Source: JAVVPL01 sp036655775
GTDB lineage: Bacteria; Bacteroidota; Bacteroidia; Bacteroidales; P3
DNA length: 16,672 nucleotides
Direction: 5' to 3'
Assembly (NCBI GenBank): GCA_036655775.1
Contig: JAVVPL010000041.1
Span: forward strand, 1-16,672
Position numbers and translations under genes: made by a program. Positions 1 to 6,682 of this stretch are shown piece after piece; the first letter of the stretch is position 1; the number at the start of each line of letters is the position of its first letter. The notes under the pieces were generated by a model, which ran no database searches, was not told where the DNA came from, and saw only the letters and a program-made list of their open reading frames with translations.

Positions 1-1107
1 AAGTTGAACACGGATACGTGCTTGATCTTTGGGCACCACTGGATAATAGAAACCCGTTACATAAATACCTTCTTCAAGCATTTTAGCGGCCATTTCTTGG
101 GATAGTTTGGCATCATATAACATCACGGCACAAATAGCTGATTCCGTAGGTTTTATATCAAAACCTGCCGCTTTCATTTGCGCTACAAAATAATCGGTAT
201 TTGCATGTAATTTATCTTGAAGTGCATTGCTTTCGGTCATCATTTTGAACATTTGAATACCTGCAGCAGCTACCATTGGAGGAATTGAATTTGAAAATAA
301 ATATGGACGTGAACGTTGACGCAACATGTCTATAATTTCTTTGTGCCCTGTGGTAAATCCACCGATAGCACCTCCAAAAGCTTTGCCCAAAGTACCTGTA
401 AGTATATCTACTTTGCCGCGACAGTCGTATTTTTCGGTTACCCCACGCCCTCTTGTACCCACAACCCCTGCCGAGTGACTTTCGTCAACCATCACGAGGG
501 CCTTGTATTTGTTGGCCAAAGCAACAATTTTATCCATAGGAGCCACATTGCCATCCATAGAAAATACACCATCCGTAACGATAATACGAAAACGTAGCGC
601 TTGTGATTCTTTCAAGCATGCTTCAAGTTCATCCATGTTGGCATTAGCATAACGAAAACGCTTTGCTTTACACAAACGAACGCCATCTATAATGGAAGCA
701 TGGTTTAAAGCATCCGAAATAATCGCATCATCTTCGCTTAAAAGAGGTTCAAAAACACCTCCATTGGCATCAAAACAAGCCGCATATAAAATTGCATCTT
801 CAGTTCCGAAAAATTCTGCAATTTTCTTTTCTAATTCTTTGTGAATATCTTGGGTACCGCAAATAAAACGAACAGATGATACTCCATAACCTCTTTCATC
901 TAATGCTTTTTTGGCTGCATTAATTAATTGGGGGTCGTTTGATAAACCTAAGTAATTATTAGCACAAAAATTTAATACATCCTGTCCTGTGCTCACCTTA
1001 ATGGCTGCTTGTTGTGGGGAAGTAATAATGCGTTCATTTTTATACAAACCGGCGGATTTAATACCGTCTAATTCTTTTTGTAAGAATTTTTGAAAATCTC
1101 CGTACAT
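1..1107 (-). CDS. kbl: Glycine C-acetyltransferase (2-amino-3-ketobutyrate CoA ligase), C-terminus cut by window edge
   Basis: PLP-dependent enzyme of the alpha-oxoamine synthase family that interconverts 2-amino-3-oxobutyrate plus CoA with glycine plus acetyl-CoA, the second step of threonine breakdown through threonine dehydrogenase; cytoplasmic. The reading frame opens with ATG at 1105-1107 (MYGDFQKFLQKEL) and stays open to base 1, giving 369 codons; the family is near 396-398 residues, so roughly 27-29 C-terminal residues lie outside. Visible signatures are NFCANNYLGL (about 47-56), SDALNHASIIDGVRLCKAKR (131-150, with the ring-stacking His136), VDESHSAG (207-214, Asp208 and His211 near PLP) and the PLP lysine K242 in TGTLGKAFGGA. 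The NHASIIDGVRLCKAKR run and YAACFDANGG fit Kbl better than the relatives BioF, HemA or Spt. No threonine dehydrogenase gene is visible, but the downstream side is outside the window. Confidence 0.93.
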   Translation of the reverse strand, partial: MYGDFQKFLQKELDGIKSAGLYKNERIITSPQQAAIKVSTGQDVLNFCANNYLGLSNDPQLINAAKKALDERGYGVSSVRFICGTQDIHKELEKKIAEFFGTEDAILYAACFDANGGVFEPLLSEDDAIISDALNHASIIDGVRLCKAKRFRYANANMDELEACLKESQALRFRIIVTDGVFSMDGNVAPMDKIVALANKYKALVMVDESHSAGVVGTRGRGVTEKYDCRGKVDILTGTLGKAFGGAIGGFTTGHKEIIDMLRQRSRPYLFSNSIPPMVAAAGIQMFKMMTESNALQDKLHANTDYFVAQMKAAGFDIKPTESAICAVMLYDAKLSQEMAAKMLEEGIYVTGFYYPVVPKDQARIRVQL

Positions 1108-1161
1108 AGTATTATTTATTATATGTGATTAATTTATTTTGCTACCTATAAGAATAACTGT

Positions 1162-1169
1162 CAAAATTA
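1162..1169 (-). promoter_or_regulatory. Possible -7 element of kbl promoter
   Basis: On the minus strand this reads TAATTTTG, a match to the Bacteroidota -7 consensus TAnnTTTG, 54 bases upstream of the kbl ATG. I could not find a well-placed -33 TTTG, so the call rests on the -7 match and its location only. Confidence 0.35.
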
Positions 1170-1284
1170 CACTTTTTTTGGGAAATACTAAAGAGTTTAT
1201 CAAAATTTATTTTACAGATTCATTTTTTTCACTATTTTTCAATTGGTATTTATCCTTATAATGGCTTTTATTAAAAAAAAAACG

Positions 1285-1292
1285 TACCTTTG
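1285..1292 (+). promoter_or_regulatory. -7 element of the promoter for the small outer-membrane protein gene
   Basis: TACCTTTG matches the Bacteroidota -7 consensus TAnnTTTG exactly and lies 42 bases before the ATG at 1335, following an A-run. No clear -33 TTTG is seen at the usual spacing. This is the only gene on the plus strand, so it needs its own promoter in the 227-base gap 1108-1334, which it shares divergently with kbl. Confidence 0.5.
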
Positions 1293-1334
1293 CAAAAAAT
1301 CAATCTGAATTAATTTAGAAATCAAAAAATAAGA

Positions 1335-1865
1335 ATGAAAATGAAAAAATTATTTATCTTACTTGCTGTACTTGCAGTGACAAGTGTAACAGTTGAATCA
1401 AATGCACAAGTTTTTAACGGACCTAACAAAGGCGAAAGTATCTTAGGTGTACGCTTTGGCGCCGCTGGAGGATTAGGAGCTAACATTTCTTATGACTATG
1501 CTTTAGCTCGTGTATGGAAAGGCACATTTACCATTGGTGGTTATGTAGGTTATCATCATCATGGGGGTTGGAATGGTCTTCCTATTATGCTTCGTACCAC
1601 TTACCGTTTTAACGTAGTAGTTCCTGAATGGGAAGTATATGCTGGGGTGATGCTTGGTGGTGCCGTTAATTTTTGGGACAATGACTATTATTGGCATGGC
1701 GACCATAGCGACAGACATAATTCTCATGATGCGTATGGTTCTTTTGCAGGTGACTTTATAATAGGTTCAACTTACTATTTTGCCAAAGCCGTAGGGGTCA
1801 ATCTTGAATTTAATCTTGGTTCTCCTAGCACTTGGGTCAATGTAGGTTTTAATTTTAAATTTTAA
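1335..1865 (+). CDS. Small secreted outer-membrane beta-barrel protein with His/Asp-rich loops
   Basis: Predicted 176-residue exported protein of unknown function. It starts with a Sec signal peptide: a basic MKMKK start, a hydrophobic core at about 6-20 and probable cleavage after SNA (residue 24, before Q25). The mature part is rich in Gly and aromatics with alternating hydrophobic strands (for example 36-44, 64-74, 88-96, 100-112, 139-150, 152-160, 167-176) and ends in GFNFKF, an aromatic C-terminus typical of outer-membrane barrels; about eight strands would fit its length. Two connecting segments are polar and metal-ligand-like: HHH at 74-76, and a stretch at 113-134 holding H121, H124, H128, H131 with several Asp. 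The second Met (codon 3) could also be the start. It is the only plus-strand gene, with its own promoter and a strong terminator, so it is monocistronic. I do not recognise a named family; 'outer membrane beta-barrel protein' is an inference from composition and strand pattern. Confidence 0.75.
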   Translation: MKMKKLFILLAVLAVTSVTVESNAQVFNGPNKGESILGVRFGAAGGLGANISYDYALARVWKGTFTIGGYVGYHHHGGWNGLPIMLRTTYRFNVVVPEWEVYAGVMLGGAVNFWDNDYYWHGDHSDRHNSHDAYGSFAGDFIIGSTYYFAKAVGVNLEFNLGSPSTWVNVGFNFKF

Positions 1866-1885
1866 GGAGTAAATCCTATTTTAAA

Positions 1886-1932
1886 TAGAAAAGAAAAGGG
1901 CGACTAAAATATAGTCGCCCTTTTCTTTTCTA
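1886..1932 (+). terminator. Strong intrinsic terminator after the small outer-membrane protein gene
   Basis: A perfect 20-bp inverted repeat, arms 1886-1905 and 1913-1932, with loop AAAATAT. The GC-rich core GGGCGACT/AGTCGCCC is flanked by A-rich and T-rich sides, so after the core the plus-strand transcript runs into TTTTCTTTTCTA. It lies 20 bases past the stop codon at 1863-1865. The flanking A/T symmetry would allow it to work on the minus strand too. Confidence 0.85.
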
Positions 1933-1938
1933 GATACA

Positions 1939-1990
1939 ATTTAAACATAAAAAAAGTCCCTTTAAAAAGGGACTTTTTTTATGTTTAAAT
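1939..1990 (-). terminator. Strong bidirectional terminator after pepP
   Basis: A perfect 25-bp inverted repeat, arms 1939-1963 and 1966-1990, separated by only two bases (AA). The core AAGTCCCTTT/AAAGGGACTT is flanked by seven A on one side and seven T on the other, so either strand gives a hairpin followed by a U-tract. It begins 8 bases past the pepP stop codon (1999-2001) on the minus strand and backs up the terminator at 1886-1932 for the convergent gene. Confidence 0.85.
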
Positions 1991-1998
1991 TTAGAATG

Positions 1999-3387
1999 TT
2001 ATTCTGCACAAAAGTCTTCTAATTCTTGTACCCCCTTAGGAATATGAGGCCCTAAAACCTTGGCCCCTTCGGTTGTAATTAACACATCATCTTCTATACG
2101 AATACCTCCAAAATCTTTATAGGTTTCAAGTTTTTCATAATTGATAAAATCCGTAAATTTACCTTGCGATTTCCACATATCAATCAATGCGGGAATAAAA
2201 TAAATGCCAGGTTCTACCGTGAGCACAAAACCCGTTTGCAAACGACGACCTAAACGAAGATACGCCAATCCAAATTGTTCTGAACGTTGAATTTCTTGAT
2301 CGTATCCAAATAAATTTTCACCCATATTTTCCATATCATGTACATCTAAACCCATCATGTGCCCTAAACCATGAGGCATAAAAATGGCATGTGCACCTTG
2401 TTGTACCGCAGCAGAAATATCTCCCTTCATAATTCCTAAAGCTTTTAAACCTTCACCTATAATGGTACAAGCTTGCAAATGAATATCCCTATAAGGAATA
2501 TTAGGTTTCAAAGAGGCAATAGAATCCATATTGGCTTTAAGTACAATTTCGTATATTTCTTTTTGTCTTTGATTAAATTTTCCGCCCACAGGAGTGGTAC
2601 GTGTAATATCGGAACAATAATTCATAGCTGTTTCGGCCCCTGCATCAGCCACAACTAAACGACCTTCTTTGAGCATTTGACTATGATCATGATTGTGGAG
2701 CGTTTGCCCATTCATACTCAAAATAATTGGAAAAGAAACTCCTCCGTTGTGTGCCAAAGTAATTCCTTCCATAGCACCCGCTATTTGATATTCATAAATA
2801 CCAGGTCGACACATACGCATAGCCGCGGTATGCATTTGATGAGCTACTAAACCTGCTTTTTCAATTTCTATAATTTCCTCATGCGATTTAATGCTTCTTT
2901 GCTTTACAATCGCTTGGATCAAATCGACCGATTGCCCCACTTTTAAAGCTTCAAAGGTGGTATCAAACAATTTCATCAATTGCAAAGCGACTTGTGAACG
3001 ATATGGATTTACATAATGAATAGGACGACCTTGACGAATTGCTTTTTGGATTACTTCGTTCAACTGACTCAATGGGGCTGTGTTTTCGACTCCAGATAAA
3101 GCTGCTATATCTTTTACACTAGGCAAATAGCCCATCCAAATAATGTCATCCATGGTCAAATCATCGGCAAAAAGCCAATCTCGTCCACTTTCAATATCAA
3201 TGACCCCTACATAATTGGGCTCATTTAAGCCGAAAAAGTAAAGAAAGTTACTATCTTGACGAAAAGGATATGTATTGGCTGCATAGTTAGAGGATGCCTC
3301 ATGATTGGCAGGAAATAAGATGATGCCGCTTTTCATACTTGTGCGTAATTGCGCGCGGCGATCGATGTAGGTGTTGGCTGTAAACAT
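1999..3387 (-). CDS. pepP: Xaa-Pro aminopeptidase (aminopeptidase P, peptidase family M24B)
   Basis: Cytoplasmic dinuclear metal enzyme that removes an N-terminal residue preceding proline. The 462-residue length is normal for full-length aminopeptidase P. Residues about 5-140 form the N-terminal AMP_N domain (RRAQLRTSMKSGIILFPAN near the start) and about 170-450 form the pita-bread catalytic domain. The five metal ligands of M24 enzymes are visible: D248 (VVADAGAE), D260 (CSDITRTTPVGG), H343 (HGLGHMMGLDVHD), E392 (TVEPGIYF) and E432 (GGIRIEDDV); H350 in the LDVHD segment is the expected second active-site histidine. There is no signal peptide. It stands alone, with feoB upstream ending 119 bases away and strong terminators downstream. 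A close dipeptidase (prolidase) function is possible, but the AMP_N domain and motif set favour aminopeptidase P. Confidence 0.93.
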   Translation of the reverse strand: MFTANTYIDRRAQLRTSMKSGIILFPANHEASSNYAANTYPFRQDSNFLYFFGLNEPNYVGVIDIESGRDWLFADDLTMDDIIWMGYLPSVKDIAALSGVENTAPLSQLNEVIQKAIRQGRPIHYVNPYRSQVALQLMKLFDTTFEALKVGQSVDLIQAIVKQRSIKSHEEIIEIEKAGLVAHQMHTAAMRMCRPGIYEYQIAGAMEGITLAHNGGVSFPIILSMNGQTLHNHDHSQMLKEGRLVVADAGAETAMNYCSDITRTTPVGGKFNQRQKEIYEIVLKANMDSIASLKPNIPYRDIHLQACTIIGEGLKALGIMKGDISAAVQQGAHAIFMPHGLGHMMGLDVHDMENMGENLFGYDQEIQRSEQFGLAYLRLGRRLQTGFVLTVEPGIYFIPALIDMWKSQGKFTDFINYEKLETYKDFGGIRIEDDVLITTEGAKVLGPHIPKGVQELEDFCAE

Positions 3388-3413
3388 AATATTTGTATTA
3401 AATTTAATTTATG

Positions 3414-3421
3414 CAAATATA
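3414..3421 (-). promoter_or_regulatory. Possible -7 element of the pepP promoter
   Basis: Minus-strand TATATTTG matches TAnnTTTG and lies 26 bases upstream of the pepP ATG, in the gap between feoB and pepP. No convincing -33 element accompanies it. Confidence 0.45.
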
Positions 3422-3485
3422 CAAAAAAACTAATATATTGTGTAATTAATTCGAGAGATTCCAAAGAAATTGGAGGAATACATAA

Positions 3486-3512
3486 ATCTAAATTTTCAAA
3501 TAAAATTTAGAT
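3486..3512 (-). terminator. AT-rich hairpin over the feoB stop codon (weak terminator candidate)
   Basis: An 11-bp perfect inverted repeat, arms 3486-3496 and 3502-3512, loop CAAAT, overlaps the feoB stop codon (3507-3509). The stem has only one G-C pair per arm side and is not followed by a clear U-tract on the minus strand, so it may be a weak terminator or an mRNA 3'-end stabiliser, or chance in AT-rich DNA. Confidence 0.3.
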
Positions 3513-5840
3513 AAAAAGTGAGCCTATTTGATAAATTGCAAATGCGATAATCCATGCCAGTATAGTGGTGTACAAAGCCATAAAAATAGCCCATTTCCAT
3601 GATTTACTTTCTTTTTTGATAGCCGCAAACACGGCAATACAAGGAAAATAAAGTAGGACAAAAATTAAAAATGACACAGCACTCAAAGGTGTAAACGCCG
3701 TATTTACATCCATTAGAACACTCATCGTACTTACTACTACTTCTTTTGCAGAAATACCCGCCAAAAGACTAATGCCCATTTTCCAATCAAATCCTAGAGG
3801 AGCAATGATAGGTTCAAAGATTTTTCCTACCGTTCCCAAATAGGAATGTTCTATTTGCGCATCTCCAAAAACATGCGAAGATGTAGGGAAATAACTCAAA
3901 GCCCAAATTACAATAGAAGCAATCAAAATAATACCTGCCATTTTTTGTAAATACTGTTTGGTTTTAAACCATAAGTGGAAAGCCACAGCTTTAAATGTAG
4001 GCCAACGATAAGGCGGAAATTCTATCACAAAAGGGCTTTCCGCTTTTTTGAAAAATAAACCTTTAAACAATAAGGCCGAAAGAATTGAAAACATAATGCC
4101 TATCAAATAAATTAAAAAGATGATAGTTCCTGCATTTTTTGGAAAAAAAGCGCCCACAACCAATATATACACTGGCAATCGGGCACTACACGACATAAAT
4201 GGAATAATCAACATGGTAAGCAATCGATCTTTTTTATTTTCGATGGTACGAGTTGACATAATCGCAGGCACATTACAGCCAAATCCAATAATCAATGGGA
4301 TAAATGATTTGCCATGCAAACCTATGGTGTGCATCAATTTGTCCATAATAAACGCCACTCTGGACATATAGCCCGTGGTTTCCATAATGGAAATAAAGAA
4401 AAAAAGAATCAATATATTGGGTAAGAAAATAATGACTCCGCCTATTCCTCTAACAATTCCATCAATCACCATATCTTTCAAAATTCCTTCCGCCAAATGC
4501 AATTCTAAATAATTAGAAAAAGCAGCCACCCCACTTTCAATCCATTGTAAGGGATAATCTCCTAGGAAAAAAGTAGACTCAAACATCAACCATAAAAAAA
4601 ATAAAAATATAGGGAAACCCCATATTTTACTAGTAAGTATTGCATCTATTTTATCGGTAAGACTTACATTTTTGACAAGGCTAGTTTTCCGTTGATAACA
4701 TTCTTTTAAAGCTCCTCTGATAAATGCATATCGATCATCTGTAAGAATATGATCGGGTTCTTCATTATAAAAACTTTGAATCTTTTGTCTTTCAATTTGC
4801 GCTAATTTTTCAATTTGTGCTTGATTTTGCAAATGACACATTTGGTTAATTAGTTCGGCATCATTTTCCAAAAGTTTTAAAGCCATAAAACGAGAAGGAT
4901 AAGCATCTACAAAACCTTCATCTTTTCGAATGGCATCTTGTATTGGCTTTAGGCTATCTTCAATACGCCTACCGTATGGAATATGAATATGTCGAATCGT
5001 GGGCTCTTGTTCAAGATATACATCTACCACTTTTTGTAACAACATATCCGACCCTTGTTCCTTAGAGGCAACGGTAGGAACAATAGGAATACCTAACAAT
5101 TGACCTAAAACATCTATTTGTATTACATCTCCCTTCTTGCTCATCTCATCGTACATATTCAACGCCATTACAACCTTCACATCCATATCAATCAATTGAG
5201 AAGTAAGATACAAATTACGTTCTAAATTAGAAGCATCTACTACATTGATAATGACATCGGGATTTTTCTGAAGCAGTTGTTCTCTTACAAATTTTTCTTC
5301 AGGAGTGTAAGGAGAAAGAGAATATGAACCTGGTAAATCGGTAAGTTCTATGGTATACCCTTTATAGAAAAAATGGGTTGTTTTTGCATCTACCGTGACT
5401 CCACTGTAATTGCCTACATGTTCATAAGCTCCTGACAAGGCATTGAATAAAGAGGTTTTCCCAGCATTCGGATTCCCCACCATGCACACTTCTATCAAAT
5501 TATGTTTTAAATTGAGAGGGTGTGCTTGCGATAAATGAGGTTTATCTACGTAAACAGATTGAGATCGATCCTCTACATTAATATGATTGCCATTATAAGT
5601 ATGCGAGTCTAGACCTTCCAATAAATCAATTTCTATGAGAGCAGCTTCACTCCTACGTAGAGAAACATCACTATCCAACAATCGGAACTCTACGGGATCC
5701 TTCATAGGAGCAAAGCGCAAGGTGCTAAGCACTTGCCCTTTTACAAAACCCATTTCAACAATACGGTGACGAAACGCACCTCGGCCTTTCACTTTACGAA
5801 TGAGAGCGAATTGTCCTTCTTGTAGTTGATCTAGGGTCAT
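3507..5840 (-). CDS. feoB: Ferrous iron transporter FeoB with fused N-terminal FeoA domain
   Basis: Inner-membrane Fe(II) importer gated by a cytoplasmic G domain. The 777-residue protein starts with an SH3-like FeoA domain (about 1-75), fused through a linker (75-112) to the FeoB GTPase (about 114-285): G1 GNPNAGKTS at 122-130, G2 with T149, G3 DLPG at 168-171, G4 NMYD at 228-231 and G5 around VASKEQG at 257-263. A helical guanine-nucleotide-dissociation-inhibitor and spacer region follows (about 288-400), then the membrane domain (about 405-777). Its gate repeats carry the transport cysteines: GCNVPAIMSTRT (C522), FMSCSARLPVY (C551) and YFPCIAVFAA (C734). FeoA-FeoB fusions are established in Bacteroidota, for example Porphyromonas. 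The start is the first ATG and puts the FeoA fold directly at the N-terminus. It follows the sdh operon terminator by only 33 bases, so promoter placement is unclear. No separate FeoC is seen. Confidence 0.96.
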   Translation of the reverse strand: MTLDQLQEGQFALIRKVKGRGAFRHRIVEMGFVKGQVLSTLRFAPMKDPVEFRLLDSDVSLRRSEAALIEIDLLEGLDSHTYNGNHINVEDRSQSVYVDKPHLSQAHPLNLKHNLIEVCMVGNPNAGKTSLFNALSGAYEHVGNYSGVTVDAKTTHFFYKGYTIELTDLPGSYSLSPYTPEEKFVREQLLQKNPDVIINVVDASNLERNLYLTSQLIDMDVKVVMALNMYDEMSKKGDVIQIDVLGQLLGIPIVPTVASKEQGSDMLLQKVVDVYLEQEPTIRHIHIPYGRRIEDSLKPIQDAIRKDEGFVDAYPSRFMALKLLENDAELINQMCHLQNQAQIEKLAQIERQKIQSFYNEEPDHILTDDRYAFIRGALKECYQRKTSLVKNVSLTDKIDAILTSKIWGFPIFLFFLWLMFESTFFLGDYPLQWIESGVAAFSNYLELHLAEGILKDMVIDGIVRGIGGVIIFLPNILILFFFISIMETTGYMSRVAFIMDKLMHTIGLHGKSFIPLIIGFGCNVPAIMSTRTIENKKDRLLTMLIIPFMSCSARLPVYILVVGAFFPKNAGTIIFLIYLIGIMFSILSALLFKGLFFKKAESPFVIEFPPYRWPTFKAVAFHLWFKTKQYLQKMAGIILIASIVIWALSYFPTSSHVFGDAQIEHSYLGTVGKIFEPIIAPLGFDWKMGISLLAGISAKEVVVSTMSVLMDVNTAFTPLSAVSFLIFVLLYFPCIAVFAAIKKESKSWKWAIFMALYTTILAWIIAFAIYQIGSLFI

Positions 5841-5873
5841 CGAATAATTTAATTAATTACATAGTTAGGAACC

Positions 5874-5914
5874 AATAAAAGAAAAGTTAAGGGGCACTTA
5901 ACTTTTCTTTTATT
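5874..5914 (-). terminator. Intrinsic terminator of the sdhCAB operon
   Basis: A perfect 18-bp inverted repeat, arms 5874-5891 and 5897-5914, with a 5-base loop. On the minus strand the second arm ends in CTTTTCTTTTATT, a U-rich tail. It starts one base past the sdhB stop codon (5916-5918) and lies 33 bases upstream of the feoB ATG, so most of the intergenic space is hairpin. Confidence 0.8.
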
Positions 5915-5915
5915 A

Positions 5916-6656
5916 TCAGGATAGTTTGGCACAAATAAATTCTCTGTTTAATTTGGCAATATGATCTAAGGTAATTCCTTTAGGGCATTCTGCTTCACAA
6001 GCACCCGTATTCGTACAACTACCAAAGCCCAATTCATCCATTTTGGCAACCATGGCTTGCACTCTACGAGAAGCCTCAATTTTACCTTGTGGTAAATGTG
6101 CTAAATGCGATACTTTTGCAGCAACAAACAACATGGCTGAAGCATTTTTACATGCCGCAACACATGCACCACATCCTATACATGCGGCAGCATCCATCGC
6201 TGTATCTGCTGCTGCTTTAGGAATAGGAATTGCATTTGCGTCAGGGGTACCTCCCGTAACAGCAGAAACATATCCACCTGCTTGAACGATTTTATCAAAA
6301 GCATATCTGTCGACAACTAAATCCTTAATAACAGGGAAGGCTGCCGAACGCCAAGGTTCTATCCAAATGGTGTCTCCATCTTTAAACTTACGCATGTGAA
6401 GTTGACAAGTAGTAATTGCAGAATCGGGTCCATGAGGTTGTCCATTGATATACAAACTACACATTCCACAAATACCCTCACGACAATCGTGATCAAAACA
6501 GATTGGTTTTTCTATTTTATCAACCAAACTCTCATTTAAAATGTCAAGCATTTCCAAAAAGGAACAGTCTGGAGAAATATCTTTTACTTTATAGGTTACA
6601 AATTGACCTTTAGCTTTGGCATTTGCCTGACGCCATATCTTTAATGTTAAATCCAT
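5916..6656 (-). CDS. sdhB: Succinate dehydrogenase/fumarate reductase iron-sulfur subunit
   Basis: Carries electrons between the flavin subunit and the quinone site through three Fe-S clusters; peripheral on the cytoplasmic face of the inner membrane. 246 residues. The [2Fe-2S] ligands are C58, C63, C66 (CREGICGMC) and C84 (TTCQL). The second domain has CIGCGACVAAC: C159, C162, C165 plus C224 (ECPKG) bind the [4Fe-4S] cluster, and C169, C214 and C220 bind the [3Fe-4S] cluster. All expected cysteines are present. It is the last gene of the operon, 26 bases after sdhA, followed at once by a terminator. The direction of catalysis (succinate oxidation or fumarate reduction) cannot be told from the sequence; frdB is an equally valid symbol. 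Confidence 0.96.
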   Translation of the reverse strand: MDLTLKIWRQANAKAKGQFVTYKVKDISPDCSFLEMLDILNESLVDKIEKPICFDHDCREGICGMCSLYINGQPHGPDSAITTCQLHMRKFKDGDTIWIEPWRSAAFPVIKDLVVDRYAFDKIVQAGGYVSAVTGGTPDANAIPIPKAAADTAMDAAACIGCGACVAACKNASAMLFVAAKVSHLAHLPQGKIEASRRVQAMVAKMDELGFGSCTNTGACEAECPKGITLDHIAKLNREFICAKLS

Positions 6657-6682
6657 TGTGTTAATTTTATTATTGTCAATTC

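Noticed and set aside
316..597. A 93-codon plus-strand open frame within kbl
   Set aside because: Antisense to a well-supported PLP enzyme whose active-site motifs are read from the other strand.
1108..1334. A small RNA or riboswitch in the kbl/outer-membrane-protein divergent gap
   Set aside because: The gap is almost all A/T with a long A-run, and I could see no stable GC-containing stem or conserved riboswitch core. Only promoter-like elements are supported.
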